From NCBI GenBank assembly GCA_020205615.1, contig CM035163.1, positions 134,945,575-135,009,574 on the forward strand: a stretch of 64,000 nt of DNA. The letters run 5' to 3'. The DNA is from Panax quinquefolius. Its lineage: Eukaryota > Streptophyta > Magnoliopsida > Apiales > Araliaceae. Both the position numbers and the translations under genes were made by a program. This document shows, in pieces, positions 1-11,890 of this stretch (the stretch's first letter is position 1; each line of letters opens with the position of its first letter). The notes beneath the pieces were generated by a model that worked only from the letters and a program-made list of their open reading frames with translations, ran no database searches and was not told where the DNA came from.

Positions 1-815
1 GGACTTACTCGTTGGAATTGAGCTACCTTCTTTATTCTTCTTTTGTTTCTTCCTTTGGAGTAGTCTATCGAGTTTTCTTGATATCATTTCAATTTCTTCA
101 TCGAAATCTTCGTACTGATCATTCTGATTGCTCTCAACTTGGAGTGCCAATGTCTTCTTTATTGGTGTCTCCTCTTCTTCTTCTTCATATCTTCTGAGTT
201 GGTTCTCAAACTCTTCAAGCTCTCCAAATAATGTGTCTCCATGGTACTGATTGTTGATGAGTCCTGGAGGGTGGTGAGCGAACCGTTTTGGCATGACTCG
301 TAGTAGCTTTCTATTGATTTCTCTTTGATCAATTTTCCTCCCAAGCATGCTAAGAGAATTATTATAGTGAGGAACCTCCCTTGAGCTTCATTAATTGTTT
401 CATCGTTCTCTAATGTGCACAACTCGTACTCTTGCATCAACATGTTAAGTTTCACCTCTTTCACCTTGGACGTCCCTTCAAGGCTCATGATGATAGTATC
501 CCATATTTATTTCGTTGTACTGCAGCCGGAGACTTTGTCGATTTCTGATTATACCATCCCACTTAGCAAGGTATTCATGGCTTTTGAATTGTAGGACATC
601 ATGTACGATTCATTTGCATCTATCTCCATAAGCGTTTTGGGTCTGCCATTATCATGCCTAGGAATGACGGGTCCATTGTCAACAACCCACCATTCCCATG
701 GAGCTCTGGTAAGATATATCTTTATCCTGAACTTCCAGAAACTGAAGTTCTCACTGCCCAGCAACAATGGAGGTCTGCTAGTGGATTGCCCCTCTTGAAA
801 ATTAAGGTGTTCCAT
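1..815 (-). pseudogene. Ty1/copia gag fragment, frame-broken
   Basis: Minus-strand reading from 815 gives a copia Gag N-terminus (RPPLLLGSENFSFWKFRIKI), the usual 'ring of W residues' opening of plant copia gag. After a frame break near 550-490 the UBN2-type gag core follows (GTSKVKEVKLNMLMQEYELC, then ENDETINEAQGRFLTII). The reading continues to the window edge with more frame breaks, so it cannot make a full polyprotein. Gag normally packages element RNA in virus-like particles. Placement just downstream of a primer-site-like motif and an LTR (minus strand) fits the 5' end of an element that runs off the left edge. The family assignment is by remembered motif similarity. Confidence 0.8.
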
Positions 816-863
816 TAGAATATTACCCTACGGTCTGCAAAGACACACGTTAGTAGAGTCAAA

Positions 864-875
864 ACTCTGTTACCA
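864..875 (-). other. degenerate primer-binding site (tRNA-iMet type)
   Basis: On the minus strand the 12 bases read TGGTAACAGAGT, two mismatches from the plant retrotransposon primer site TGGTATCAGAGC. It lies 2 nt from the LTR edge and upstream of gag, as expected. Confidence 0.6.
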
Positions 876-877
876 AA

Positions 878-2281
878 TGTAATTTCGAGTGTATGCACAC
901 CTAGAGGGAGGTGAATAGGTGTTTATGCTAAAAGTGATCTACAATGGCAACTTTTAAATTCTCTGCTAATTGAACTATCCAGACGAAGTTATTGTGCATG
1001 CGCTTAAGTATATTAAACGATATGCGAAACTCTTATGCGAAACTTCTTATTATTTAGACAAGTCAAAACCTATCTGCTTAGATATTTATGTTAACATGTT
1101 ATGAAGTAACTTCTTAGATTTTAATCGTGCAGAATAGAAATTGTGTGAGAATGTAGAATTGAAACAATGAAAGCAAGATAAACAGAAAACCGTAACACCA
1201 AGATTTTTATGTGGTTCAACCCCTATCCTCAATCTAGTGGCCTAATGCACGTTCAATACCAATTGGTATTGGAGACTCCAAAATTCAAATAAATATTTAA
1301 TCAATTACAAATACTCCCTGTTACAAAGAAGCTTCAAACATTGTTGGACACCACTGCCCCCTTTGCACAACTTCAGCCTCTTGCACCTCTGCAATCGTTT
1401 GCACCACTGCAACCTTAGAGCTTCTTTTCTACAGGTCTATCCACCACTGGATCACACAAACCAAACTAGGCTTGTATATAAGTTTTAATATGAACGAATA
1501 TGATTACAATATATCTATGTATTTATAGCACAAGAAATTAAGAACAATGCAAAATCAAATTATTAGAAACTTTTCTTTATAAGCTTTCTCTTGTTTTTCT
1601 TTATTTCTCGTTTTAAACCTTTAGCCCAAAATGATATATATAGAGTGAAGGACCAATGGCTAGAAGAACCCAATTTCCCAATTTTCAGCAAACCCAATGG
1701 GAAAAAGAAATAAGCTCTTAAGGAAGGATATTTGAATTTGAAAATTAGGTAGCTTGATTAAAGGGATAATATCGTAGCAAACTCAGCAGCTAGAAATAAG
1801 GGATTAACTCGATTAGCTTTATGGAAAATATCTTGCCTTTGATATGACTTTGGAAAACATGGCTGAATAGATTCTCAGTTGATATGGTTTCCAAATAAAT
1901 ATTTTCAGCTTTTGAGATTGAATTTTCAACATGTGAAATAAGGTGAATATTTTCTCAATTGGTTTGGTTTCCAAAAATAGCTTTTTAAATGATTTGAATT
2001 TTAAGCTCATGAAACCTTTTTAAAATTATTTCCAGCAAAATAAAACTGCCTTGAAATTAATTAATCAAGCTAGAAATCCTTACATTTGATTTCCTAGGTG
2101 AGATCCTAGGGACCTAATCATGTGGTGGCTCTAAACAACATTTCTTCACATTGGACCACTTGAAATCTTGATATAAGCATAATCAATCCAATAACCTGAA
2201 ACTCACAAAACATCTCCATACAAAATATATGTCATCATCATTAAAACAAAACATATAAACCAACATTCTCCCAAACCAACA
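878..2281 (-). mobile_element. copia LTR (about 1.4 kb)
   Basis: Bounded on the minus strand by TGTTGG at 2281 and TTACA at 878, so it has TG...CA ends. It abuts a primer-site motif on the gag side and a purine run on the other. It contains phrases common in plant copia LTRs (the 'cacacctagagggaggtgaatagg' type at about 896, given here only as a description). No coding capacity. Boundaries are inferred from the flanking motifs, since no second LTR copy is in the window. Confidence 0.6.
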
Positions 2282-2480
2282 TTTTCCCCCTTTTTGATGA
2301 TGATAAAATATAAATCTACAAAGTAACTTGTCATCATTAAAACCAAAAATATATAAACCAGCAGAAGTCTTGGTAGAAGAATGGTTATATTGAAAAAGAA
2401 GAAATTTGTTTGATTGTAAATAATGCTCAGGACAAAAAACGTTATTGACATTGAAGAGAGTAACCATCAATTTTGTAATA
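2282..2480 (-). other. polypurine tract and 3' tail of a copia internal region
   Basis: Minus strand: a purine run AAAAAGGGGGAAAA at about 2282-2297 directly precedes the LTR start and follows AT-rich sequence that repeats part of the LTR start (two copies of 'tttatat..tttggttttaatgatgaca'-like sequence). This looks like the tail of a second internal region, so the LTR at 878-2281 would be flanked by internal sequence on both sides. Confidence 0.45.
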
Positions 2481-2812
2481 CTAATACTATCTTGGAATTT
2501 AGGAAAAATATACTAATTAATTCTCATATTAAATTCAGAGATAGCATTAGTATATAAACATCGTATTAATCAGTATAGTATATATAGTATAAGTAATATG
2601 TTTGTTTTTTATTATTAAAAAACTAGGAAGAATTTCCTTGAAGAATCCACAAATCTAGATCGGGGATTCTCCAATTATAGAACAATCATTGTTTCTTAGC
2701 TCAAAACCAATCAAATCACATATTGTTTCTTGGCTACAATTGGTCGGATGTTATCTTTCTCTACATGCCATAGAGGCCTACTTAAGTGATGGTTACCTTG
2801 AAAATTGAAATT

Positions 2813-2944
2813 ATGTCTTAGAGGGTTAGTGTCATGCTTGTAAGGTGTATTTGGAAAACAAGAGGAATGGACCCAATCATGTCTTAGAGGGTTAGTGTCA
2901 TGCTTGTAAGGTGTATTTGGAAAACAAGAGGAATGGACCCAATC
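2813..2944. repeat. 66-bp perfect tandem duplication
   Basis: 2813-2878 and 2879-2944 are identical 66-bp copies. Recent duplication or assembly duplication. Confidence 0.95.
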
Positions 2945-2949
2945 TAAGC

Positions 2950-2951
<2 letters not shown>

Positions 2952-3009
<58 letters not shown>
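2952..3009. repeat. (TA)n microsatellite
   Basis: About 29 uninterrupted TA dinucleotides. Confidence 0.98.
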
Positions 3010-3012
<3 letters not shown>

Positions 3013-3431
3013 CATGTTGCAAGGCTGATGCGGAGTGATAACAAGAGTGGTGAGTCAGGGTTTTCATGTATTGCATGCTTAAACCTTGTGTAGTCAGGTT
3101 CAAATGATTTATGATATTTTTTTGCTTTTCATTATGTGAGATTTAGTAGTTGAACATATTTTGGTAATTATGAATCTGCTATTCTTCTGCACTTGGAATC
3201 TTGGTTTCTATTTTATGGCCTTTAAAATGTTGTTAATAGCTGAATTGGGAAAAAACTTTGTTGTAATAGCTTACTCAGTAGGCATATATGTTGAATTTAT
3301 TGGCAGGTGATATACGTTTCTTACCCAATATTAAGTTTGGAGGAAAGAATTGGCATTCCGAATTACATTAGACTGCCAAGTGAATTGTGATATATATATA
3401 TATCTTTGGCAACATTTGTATAGCGTGGAAA

Positions 3432-6400
3432 ATGTCTAGTGAAGAGTCTAGAAAGATTTCAGATCAAGATTTACAAATGGTATGTACAGAGCTTAAATTT
3501 TGTTTGACTATTGTCTTATTAGCTACCTTGTAAGTATTTTACTTATATCCGACGCAGCAGGAAAGGACACCAAGAATAACTCGTATCATACAATAAATAA
3601 ATAATTATGTAGAAAGAAACATGAGAATCGGAAGGAAATAAAGTTATTGCATTTTTAAAATATCAGTACTGCAAATACAAATTCATTTCTTAAGAATAGT
3701 CTTTTGTCATTATTAATGATCATTGACTTCTCTATATTTGGTTTCAGGTGCAAAATCTTATTGAACAATGTCTCCAGCGTTACATGACCCTAAAAGAAGT
3801 AGTGAATATTCTTTCAGTACAGGAGAAAATAGAGCCTGGTTTTACTGAACTTGGTACTATCATATTGTCTATTATTTTCTTCTTCTTTTGTAGTTAACTG
3901 CCATATCTTTCTTTGACATTTCATACATCCTCAAATCAATGTAATATGTTAAACTGTGGCACATATATTGGCCGACTTTCTTTAGTTATTTACTGTGTGT
4001 TTGTTCTAAATAGTCGGATAAGACACTTTGTTTTTTCTACTCCAGATTTTATCCTCTTGTAACTCTTTCAGTTCAACCACGATAAATGAAATCAATAGGT
4101 TTTAAATTTACTTTTTTGGTGCATTGATTATATATTAATTGGAAGATAAACTACTAATGCTCCTTGTAATCTTGTGAAAGACAAACCTTCTTGATGTCGG
4201 CATGTGATACTGTATGAAACTTTAAGTTATAAACAGTGTTCTAAAAATCGGCCTAGGCGGCTGACTAGTCGTGGGTGGAGGTCTGGCCAAATCGCTTAAA
4301 AAACGTCTGGCGCTCCTAGGCGGCCGACTAGGCGGGAAAAAGCGGCTGAGTTGGGCAAGTAAAATTTCTCAAAAGAAAAAAAAAACAGTAAATACAAAGG
4401 CTTAACTATTAAAATTTAAAACCCTTGCCAAATCAAGCTGAAACGATTGAAGGGGTTCGCCCCTAGCCCTCCAATTGCGACAATCAAACAACTACTACTA
4501 CAAGCCGCGACCTCCAATTCAACCTCCGGCGACCTCGTGACCTTCGAACTTGAACTCTGGCGAAGTCCCTTCAGCTCATGACCTCTGATTCGCTTTTTGA
4601 TTTTGAGGATGTATTGCCATGGAGTATAGAGAGATGAAGCATTTGGGTTTTTGTGAAAGACAGATTAATAGGGAAGGTTAATTACCCCACGTCTTAATTT
4701 CTTTCATTTTCTTTTTCCCTGATACTTGGGCTTTCATTTTACTTATGTGAGAGAGATCTTGTGAAAATATCAAATTTTACTTGTGGAAATAACAATGGGT
4801 TGTATCCAATAATTGGTTGTATTTCGGCTATCAAGGAATTTGAGAGTACATGCCTAAGTTTGCTAATTTAATCTATTTATTTAGCGAATTGATGTGAACA
4901 TCAATCCATTTTAATTTTATTTGGGGAATGTTAAACTGATTTATTTCATATAATTTGATTTGGAGAAAGTTATACTGATTTATTTCTTATTTGGCTGCCA
5001 TTTATGGAGTTTCAGCAAGCTGATAATTTTAAAGTACATACAGTAGGTTAATAACAAGTAAAAACTATTGTTAATTACCCAAAAAAAAAGTAATTTCTAT
5101 TGTTAAATGTTAACTGTTAATATAAGTTATTAGCTTATATAACTATTATTTATTCTTGTTTTTGAGTTTCCTTTTGAAGAAATAATAATTGATAACTATT
5201 ATATATTTATTGTTTTGGTGTTTTGTGTTTTGTGATACTTGATAGATATTGAAAAAAATAAATAATTGATAACTATTATAATATAATTGATACTTTATAG
5301 TTAATATAAATTGAAATGTAACAATATCTTCATAACTTTCAAAATTTCTAAATATACATTATTTTTGTAATGAATATTATTACACTTTACAATTAGAAGT
5401 TAGAACTATTGCGAAATAATCAATATTTTTTGTCTTCTTTTCAGCTACATCTCTTCACTTTCCTTACATAAAATAAAATATAATGTCAAAAAAAGTACAA
5501 GTGTAATTTTAGAAGAGAACATTTAATATTTACTTATATAAAGTATCACTACATCAATTTTATCACAATCCGACTAGACCCCCCCGCCTAGGCCCCTAGG
5601 CACCCACTCGGCCGCCTAGGTCCGTCTAGCGACTTTTAGAACACTGGTTCAATTAGTAATAGTTTAAGTAGACCATTCTGTATTTGTGAAATCATAGGTA
5701 TGAATAAAATGGGAATTTATTCTTAGAGCTCTTTCTCTCTCACACACACACACTCACATGTATGTCTGCAAGCACTCACATGCACATAACATGTTCATAA
5801 AATTAGTGTGGCTGAAATGCAAAAGTTAGTTAAGCGCAAATTAATAAAGTGGTGTTTGAGGATATTAGGGAGAGCCGGAGAGGAAAGCTCTTGTCCAGAA
5901 GAGGTTAAGGAGATTATTAGGTTAGAAGATTTGGGGCTGGTTTCTGAGAATTTACTTGGTAAGAGAGCTCAATTGAAAATTGAGTTTAAGGAGTTACTTT
6001 TGCATGAGGAGTCTAGTTGGAGGCAGAAGACTAGGATGAAATTGGTAAAGGATGAGTGTTGTTTTTCAAGACTTTTTCATGAGGTGGCTAGTGGTGGAAG
6101 ATATCGCAATTTTGTTGGGGAGAATGAATTTCAGTAGGGTAAGGTAATTTGAAATCCATTTTTCTGAATGGTGATGAGATTACTCATTTTTATAAGTTTT
6201 ATGATGAAGATGTGGAATTGTGACCTTTGGTTGAGGGCCTTGATTAATGTCCTATTTTGTCTGAGAGGTAAATTTGGTTGGAGACGTCAATTGAAGAGGA
6301 GCAAATCAAATGATATAACTCATGGTCCCCTCGGTTTTCGGTTTCCTAGGCTTTTTCCAAATTTTCTTGGAAGATGATCTACGTAGAGTCTTTCAGGAGT

Positions 6401-8939
6401 TCTTTGCTAACAGGTTGTTGGAAGAATATTAATTGTATATCTGTATTTTAAATTATCACAAATTTAGTTTTTTTATCTAAGAATCAAGTTTTTTGGCTAA
6501 AATGAGTTGCTTTTTCATCCCTTTACAAATCAACACTAGAATTTAGAGTCATCTCCGAATCAATGCTATTGTCCTAGAAGAGTTGGATTGCTTGGTTATT
6601 CCTGCATGCATCATAATTGTGGTGGACTCTCATTGGACAATCTTGCTATTCTGCAAAAATTAGTTTGCTGGGATGCGTCTTGTTATTCTGCACCAATTTA
6701 TATGATGTCTTAATCCTGGTGGTTTAGTATTTGAGTTAGCTAACTTTTGCTATGGCCTATGTTACAAAAGTTAGTTTGCTGGGATGTCTTGTTATTCTGC
6801 ACCAATTTATATGATGTCTTAATCCTGGTGGTTGAGTATTTGAGTTGGCTAAGTAAGGTTGCTTAGGCCTTTAGCCAATCTATTGTGCATATTACGGTCA
6901 ATAGATACCTACAGACCTAGTACGGATCTAAACTCAAAACCGTAAGGATTCTTTTGCCTCTTGTTAATCTTTCATGTGTCTATATAATCGTATTTGCTAT
7001 TTGTGCTTATTCTCTTCTAGCCTAAAACATATTTTGCTTGTCTTCCAGTTTGGCAAAAACTAGAACAAGAAAATCAGGAATTTTTCAAGGCATATCATCT
7101 GAGATTGATGTTGAAAGAACAAATAATGGAATTCAACAGGTTGCTTGGTAGACAAGTTGAGATGATGCATCATGTTGACACGGCTGGAGTTTCTTTCCTA
7201 CCTGCTAATGGATCTCATATGCCGCCAAGTAAGATACATGGACATTTTCTTGTGCACTTTTCATGCATGTATTATTTAAAATTCCTGGCATGGTGTATGT
7301 ATAATGTAATTTGTATCAATATAAATAGGTGAGTGTCTTGACGACAGTGGTTCATACAAGAAAAGTTGTTTTATTTATAGATATGGATTACAGAGGTACG
7401 AGCTTATAGAAATGAGAAAGTTTCTTGGAATTTTTATTTTTAAATGACTAGGTGAATTTCCCTCATTTATTTAACTTCTTAACTCAACATCTATTTCTCA
7501 GTCCTTGGACAGCTGTTGGATAGGTATGTGTATTGTTTTGATCCTTGGGAATCTTTTCTTATCAGTCTTTTTTCAAAAAAAAATAAAATTAAGTCTTCTG
7601 TGCAAGTCTTTGACCCTTGGTTTGCTTTACACTAATGATATGCGTTGTAGGCGAAGGCGTTTCAAATCTTTATCTCTAGATGTGTGTTTTAAGGTATGCA
7701 GGAATGTGAATCTCATTCTTATATATTTTTTCAGTGTCAGATGGCTTGGTGGTTGTGGTGTTTTTTGTGTGGTGTGCGTTGAATGTTGGATTTGTCCGTC
7801 TTCTTCTGTGGAAGATCTTCTCCTACGTAGATTTTGGGTTTTTTTTGCAGCAGGAAGGTTAGGAGGATTCTCTGGAGATGTGTTTGTTTCTTCTTTTTGT
7901 TTGGTTTTCGGATATAGAAGAATGCTAGTATGTTTTGTGATTGGGCCATGAATATTGATTACTTTGGGATATTGTATTTTTTTTTCATCTATTTGTGATC
8001 AAGAATTGGAAGTTTTTTGACGAGCTGTTTTTGTCAGACCTTCTAGGGATTGGCAGATGGTGCTTCACTGACAATTGTTTTTTTAAAACTCATTTTCTTT
8101 ACTTTCATTTGTTTTTCTTTTGGGAGGACTTATTGTCCTCTGCGTGTCCTCTCTTCATTAATAAAATCTTCTTTTATGTAAAAAAAAATGTGTAGATATA
8201 AATTTTAGTTAATAAATGAACATTTTTTGGTTTATTCTTCACTCGGTGTAGATGGATCCTTGCCCTACTCATGCACATGAGCTACGATTTAACTGTGATT
8301 GTCATCACTTGCTATCATTAAAGTTTCTGAGCTCTGAAGTGTTAATAATTTCCTTACTATATCCCATCCGGCCAGTATCATCATATGATATTCCTGATCC
8401 ACAATTTCATGTTCCACTGCAATTAACTTAATTTTATCATTCTCTGGCAGTGCATCAGAACTCAGCATGCTATGCCCCAGAAAATATGGGACCTGCTTTA
8501 AAGACAGAGAACATGCAGCAGCCCATTGCTACCAATATACCTAATGATTTCACTAATTGTGGTGTGTCAATTCCCTCGTGCATGCAAACAGCTGTTGATA
8601 TGCCTGCTCATTCGAGAAGGATTGATATTCCTCATAACATGTTGCTGGCTCAGAGTTCAAATGTGGGCATGACGCAAGGAATGAATGTGGGGATGATCAA
8701 AACAGAAGCTGGCTATCCTAGCATGTCGCAGTTCATCTATGGTTCTGATGGCAATGTCATGGAAACGCGTCCTGCAATTGGGGATGCATCTATTTCATCT
8801 TTCAGTAGTGTAGAGTCAACTTCACAACCCCTGAATGAAACACTGATGGATGCGGACACTTCTTCATTTGAATTATTGGGGATTTCTCAGAACTTCGGTT
8901 TATCAGACTTAACAGCGGAGTTTTCCCATGGTTCTGGTT

Positions 8940-8993
<54 letters not shown>

Positions 8994-9016
8994 GTATATT
9001 ATATAAATATGCATGC

Positions 9017-9072
<56 letters not shown>

Positions 9073-9611
9073 ATTAAGAGTGTTCAAATCCAAGAGTCAA
9101 AAAATTGTGTACAAAACTTAGGGCCATTGATCCGCCACACACTTGTGTGTTTGTGTTGTTTGTTTGTGTCTGTATGTGGGTGAAAGTCTGAATATGGTCG
9201 TAAACCTTAATTGCTAGCCTACAAATTCTTTTTCTGTTTGCAATAGATATTTCAGGGGAAGACGATGCAAGTAAATGTAGGACTCCTAGATATAACATTA
9301 TGTTCTATATTACCATAATCATCTCACTCGAATCAAGTCAACTTTGAAACTCAGTATTTATTTTTCTCTCTGATTATTTTCAGACATATTGGAGAACTAC
9401 TCTAGGCCCCCGTTCCTAGGGAGAGATTCAGGCGATTTTCTTGATTCCCATGGTAGGGGAGATAACCAAGGTAAAACTCTACGCTTTTGTAAATCCATCT
9501 GAAATTCAAACACTGTAATAATGATTGGGTCACGGCGGCCTTTCAGGAGACACTAGGAGGTTGAACACCATATCGGAAGGCTTGAGTTATGAAGATTTTT
9601 GCAGTGATTGA
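3432..9611 (+). CDS. plant-specific TIGR01589-family protein, 7 exons
   Basis: Exons: 3432-3479, 3748-3853, 7049-7228, 8451-8936, 9247-9270, 9384-9470, 9547-9611. All introns are GT-AG, phases agree, and the joined frame is 996 nt (331 aa) without internal stops. Residues about 17-80 (VQNLIEQCLQRYM, EKIEPGFTELVWQKLEQEN, FFKAYHLRLMLKEQIMEFNR) match the plant-only domain TIGR01589 as I recall it; the C-terminus RRLNTISEGLSYEDF is the conserved tail of the same family. The middle, mostly exon 4, is polar, Met/Ser/Asn rich and probably disordered. Biochemical function is unknown to me. Introns 2 (3.2 kb) and 3 (1.2 kb) are swollen by transposons; intron 4 begins with a (TC)n tract 6 nt after the donor. 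The exon 4/5 junctions rest on frame logic only. The start is the first in-frame ATG of exon 1. Confidence 0.88.
4234..5646. mobile_element. hAT-like non-autonomous element in intron 2
   Basis: Terminal inverted repeats: CAGTGTTCTAAAAATCG at 4234 and, inverted, GACTTTTAGAACACTG ending 5646. Both ends also carry GC-rich palindromic 'CCTAGGCGGCC'-type subterminal repeats. The CAGTG terminus suggests hAT; the interior (1.4 kb, AT-rich, simple-repeat-like) has no transposase. The 8-bp flanks GTTATAAA and GTTCAATT agree only partly, so the target duplication is eroded or the superfamily call is wrong. Confidence 0.65.
5808..6430 (+). pseudogene. L1-type LINE ORF2 fragment
   Basis: The 109-aa reading 5808-6137 ends in the plant L1 ORF2 linker before the reverse transcriptase core: ELLLHEESSWRQKTRMKLVK then FSRLFHEVASGGRYRNFVG, cf. 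the family pattern 'E..YW.Q.SR..WL..GD.N..FFH..A..RR..N.I'. Frame-broken readings to about 6430 continue with THFYKxFYDED, HGPLGFRF and RVFQEFFA, the start of the RT domain. 5'- and 3'-truncated, sense to the host gene, in intron 2, inactive. Confidence 0.75.
6660..6850. repeat. imperfect direct duplication of about 80 bp
   Basis: 6660-6740 and 6771-6850 share nearly the same sequence (TTAGTTTGCTGGGATG start, 'ctggtggtt(t/g)agtatttgagtt' end) at 111-bp spacing, inside intron 2. Confidence 0.85.
7500..8190 (+). other. possible LINE 3' end in intron 3
   Basis: This stretch is GT-richer than its surroundings and ends with TTCATTAATAAAATCTTC followed closely by an A9 run at about 8180-8188, the look of a 5'-truncated LINE tail. 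A 148-aa open frame (7505-7951) gives no family I recognise. No clear target duplication was found. Confidence 0.35.
8943..9068. repeat. (TC)n plus (TA)n microsatellites at an intron donor
   Basis: (TC)n at 8943-8989 starts 6 nt into intron 4 of the TIGR01589 gene; (TA)n follows at 9019-9068. Confidence 0.95.
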
Positions 9612-10012
9612 TTGGATGATCCCACATTCCGACTGGTACTTGTTATAGTTCAAATAATTTAACCATTAACTATGTATGTTTCACTTCTAATCTATAATAG
9701 ATAAACTAATAATTTTGTTCCCTTGTAATATGTGTATGTGTGTGTGGTAAAGAATTAGATCCATTAAACTTTTGCTGCAGATCCAACCACACAGTTTGCA
9801 GAATTAGCTTCAGCCTTTATAGATTGGCGTGCAGCAGAGGTTATAAGGTAGACAGACAATGGTATGTTTCTTTTGAAGATTAGGTTTGTTTTAGAAGGTA
9901 GGAAAAATGACATGATGCAGTTGTTGTAACAGTGGTGGACATGTCATTTTCTCCAGTGTTTTACTTATGTTATTGTTTAAAACAAGTGATTGTTGTAATA
10001 ATAAAGTAATGA
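9612..10012 (+). other. probable 3' UTR with an intron
   Basis: After the stop codon a donor GTACTT at 9636 and a good acceptor TTTTGCTGCAG ending 9780 suggest a UTR intron. AATAAAG at about 10000 may serve as polyadenylation signal. Confidence 0.4.
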
Positions 10013-10735
10013 GTTTGACCAACAGTTTTTCTTTCTCTATGGATGGGGAGCAAGGATCACTAGTTGGTATTTAAATTAATCTTTATATATATATATATAT
10101 ATATATGAAAAATGTATATATGTATATAATAGTGGTCATTAAGATATTTTTTTATACATGTACGTACGTACATAAACAACAGTTTTTGTAATGTTATTAG
10201 GGAAAAAATATTAAGTGGACTACTTGTATAAAAATATAAAATTCTAATTAGTATTATGCGATTAATCTTGAACATACGGAAGTGAAATCAATTTTATACA
10301 TGTACGTACGTACATTCTTTTGCTTGTTTCTACCCCTCAGTTTTCGAGTTCAGTGCCTCGCCGCTCTGTTTCTAAATTTTCAGACGCCGCTGTTTCGTTT
10401 GGTTCGTTTGTGGTTGTCGTTGCTGCTTCATTTGGTTATTGTTATATTCTGATTTAGTTATTAGGTACTTTTTGGCAATATGGAGTTGATTAAATTAATT
10501 TTGGAAATCTGCTGATTGTGTTTTGATAACTAGTGTTTTATATATTTGGATAGTGTTGATTGGTCTTTGATTCTATTACCAGTAGTTTGACATTATTTGT
10601 TTGTTCATATTGGATTTTTTGGAGTCTTTCCTTTAGAGGTAACCAAATGCGTATTAGTCATTGACAGTATTTCGTCATGTTGGTTACTATTTACCTTTTG
10701 ATATTTTAAAACATTAAAATATTAAATAGACATGA

Positions 10736-10737
<2 letters not shown>
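10013..10737. other. intergenic, AT-rich
   Basis: No gene recognised. Holds a short (TA)n tract at about 10085-10106 and a 22-23 bp direct repeat centred on CATGTACGTACGTACAT at 10151-10173 and 10293-10315, which bracket about 120 bp of AT-rich DNA. Confidence 0.6.
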
Positions 10738-10806
<69 letters not shown>

Positions 10807-11036
10807 ATCAGTCATCATTCTTATCTTTACTCATCGATGCTCACTCCCCTTTAGCGACGGGACCGGACGACGACGGTTTTGGTCATAAACTGTCAAATAA
10901 ATACATTTTTAGCGACGGATAACATATAAGCGTCGCTAAAAATATAGATGACGATTGTATGGCCGAAGGCAATCATGTCCGTCCGTTATAAAAGTAGAGT
11001 GAGCGTAATGAGAAGATAATAAAGATATTTATTCGA

Positions 11037-11095
<59 letters not shown>
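10738..11095. mobile_element. MITE-like foldback element inside a CA/TA microsatellite
   Basis: A 231-bp unit (10809-11039) starts CAGTC and ends GACTG. About 45 bp at each end are imperfect inverted repeats, and an inner perfect hairpin TTTTTAGCGACG / CGTCGCTAAAAA lies at about 10908-10945. It is bordered by (CA)n(TA)n at 10738-10803 and (TA)n at 11040-11095. No coding content. TAGCGACGG-type repeats resemble CACTA subterminal motifs, so a CACTA derivative is an alternative. Confidence 0.6.
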
Positions 11096-11097
<2 letters not shown>

Positions 11098-11479
11098 TGT
11101 TAGTGAGTTTGGAATATCTAAACTCTACCTTAGAAAGAATATGTAATACCAATAGTACAAAATAATATTTGTTATAGTTTATTTGTATGAACCTAAAGTT
11201 AAGTTGCGGTAATTCTTAATCTAAAATGTTATTTTATTTCTTGAAATATTTTATATTATTTTATTTATAATTATTTATTGGTGTTGTGTGCATTTTTAAA
11301 AAAAAATATTTTGATACCAAATTATTTGATATTACCAAACCGCACCATTGTCATTCCTAATCAGTGACCATCCAAATTCTTCATGAAATTAATGTTTTAT
11401 TTGTTTTATTTGTTTTATTTGTACTCAAGCTAAATGATATCCTAGTAATAAAGGTCTCTTCCTTTACCCTTTACACTAT
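11096..11479. other. intergenic, nothing recognised
   Basis: AT-rich sequence with no supported gene. Confidence 0.5.
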
Positions 11480-11884
11480 CTCTGTTTCTGAGTTTTGAAC
11501 AGAAAAGAAAAAAATAAAAAATTTAAATTATAACAGAAAATAAAAGAATAGAAAATTTGAAGTTTTCATTTGTGTCGTTTCTGAGTTTTTAATAGAAAAG
11601 AATAGAAAATTTAAAATTGAGGACATGGGTTGTAATTTAAAATTTATTATATTAAAAGTTGAGGATAATATGAGAATTACAAAAATATTACTTATTCTAA
11701 TTTTTTTTCTATCCAAATCAGGCCAATTTTGAACGAAAAACTTTGGAAAAAAAAGTGGCCAAGTTTTCTATCCATTTCTTTTCTTTTCCGTTTATTAAAA
11801 AACTCAGAAACATAAGAATTGAAAAAAAAAACTTAAATTTTCTGTCCATTTTTTTTCTGTTCATTTTAAAACTCAGAAACAGAG
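11480..11884. mobile_element. 405-bp MITE with long terminal inverted repeats
   Basis: Begins CTCTGTTTCTGAGTTTT and ends with the inverted AAAACTCAGAAACAGAG. The same motif recurs inside (about 11575 direct, about 11805 inverted), so the element is a nested foldback of one 45-bp unit. No target duplication evident. Superfamily not determined. Confidence 0.7.
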
Positions 11885-11890
11885 CGTTAA

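Larger units (their letters stand above)
2471..3431 (+). other. gap upstream of the TIGR01589 gene
   Basis: AT-rich sequence without recognisable coding content. It contains a 66-bp tandem duplication and a (TA)n tract. A pyrimidine-rich stretch ending TTGGCAG at about 3306 could be the acceptor of a 5'-UTR intron; the 5' UTR of the next gene probably lies in 3307-3431. No convincing TATA box was picked out. Confidence 0.5.

Noticed and set aside
2911..3093. Open frame containing a poly-IY run
   Set aside because: Translation of the (TA)n tract.
7505..7951. 148-codon open frame as a host gene
   Set aside because: No recognisable domain, Cys/Val/Phe-rich composition, inside an intron next to an A-rich tail; more like a decayed LINE.
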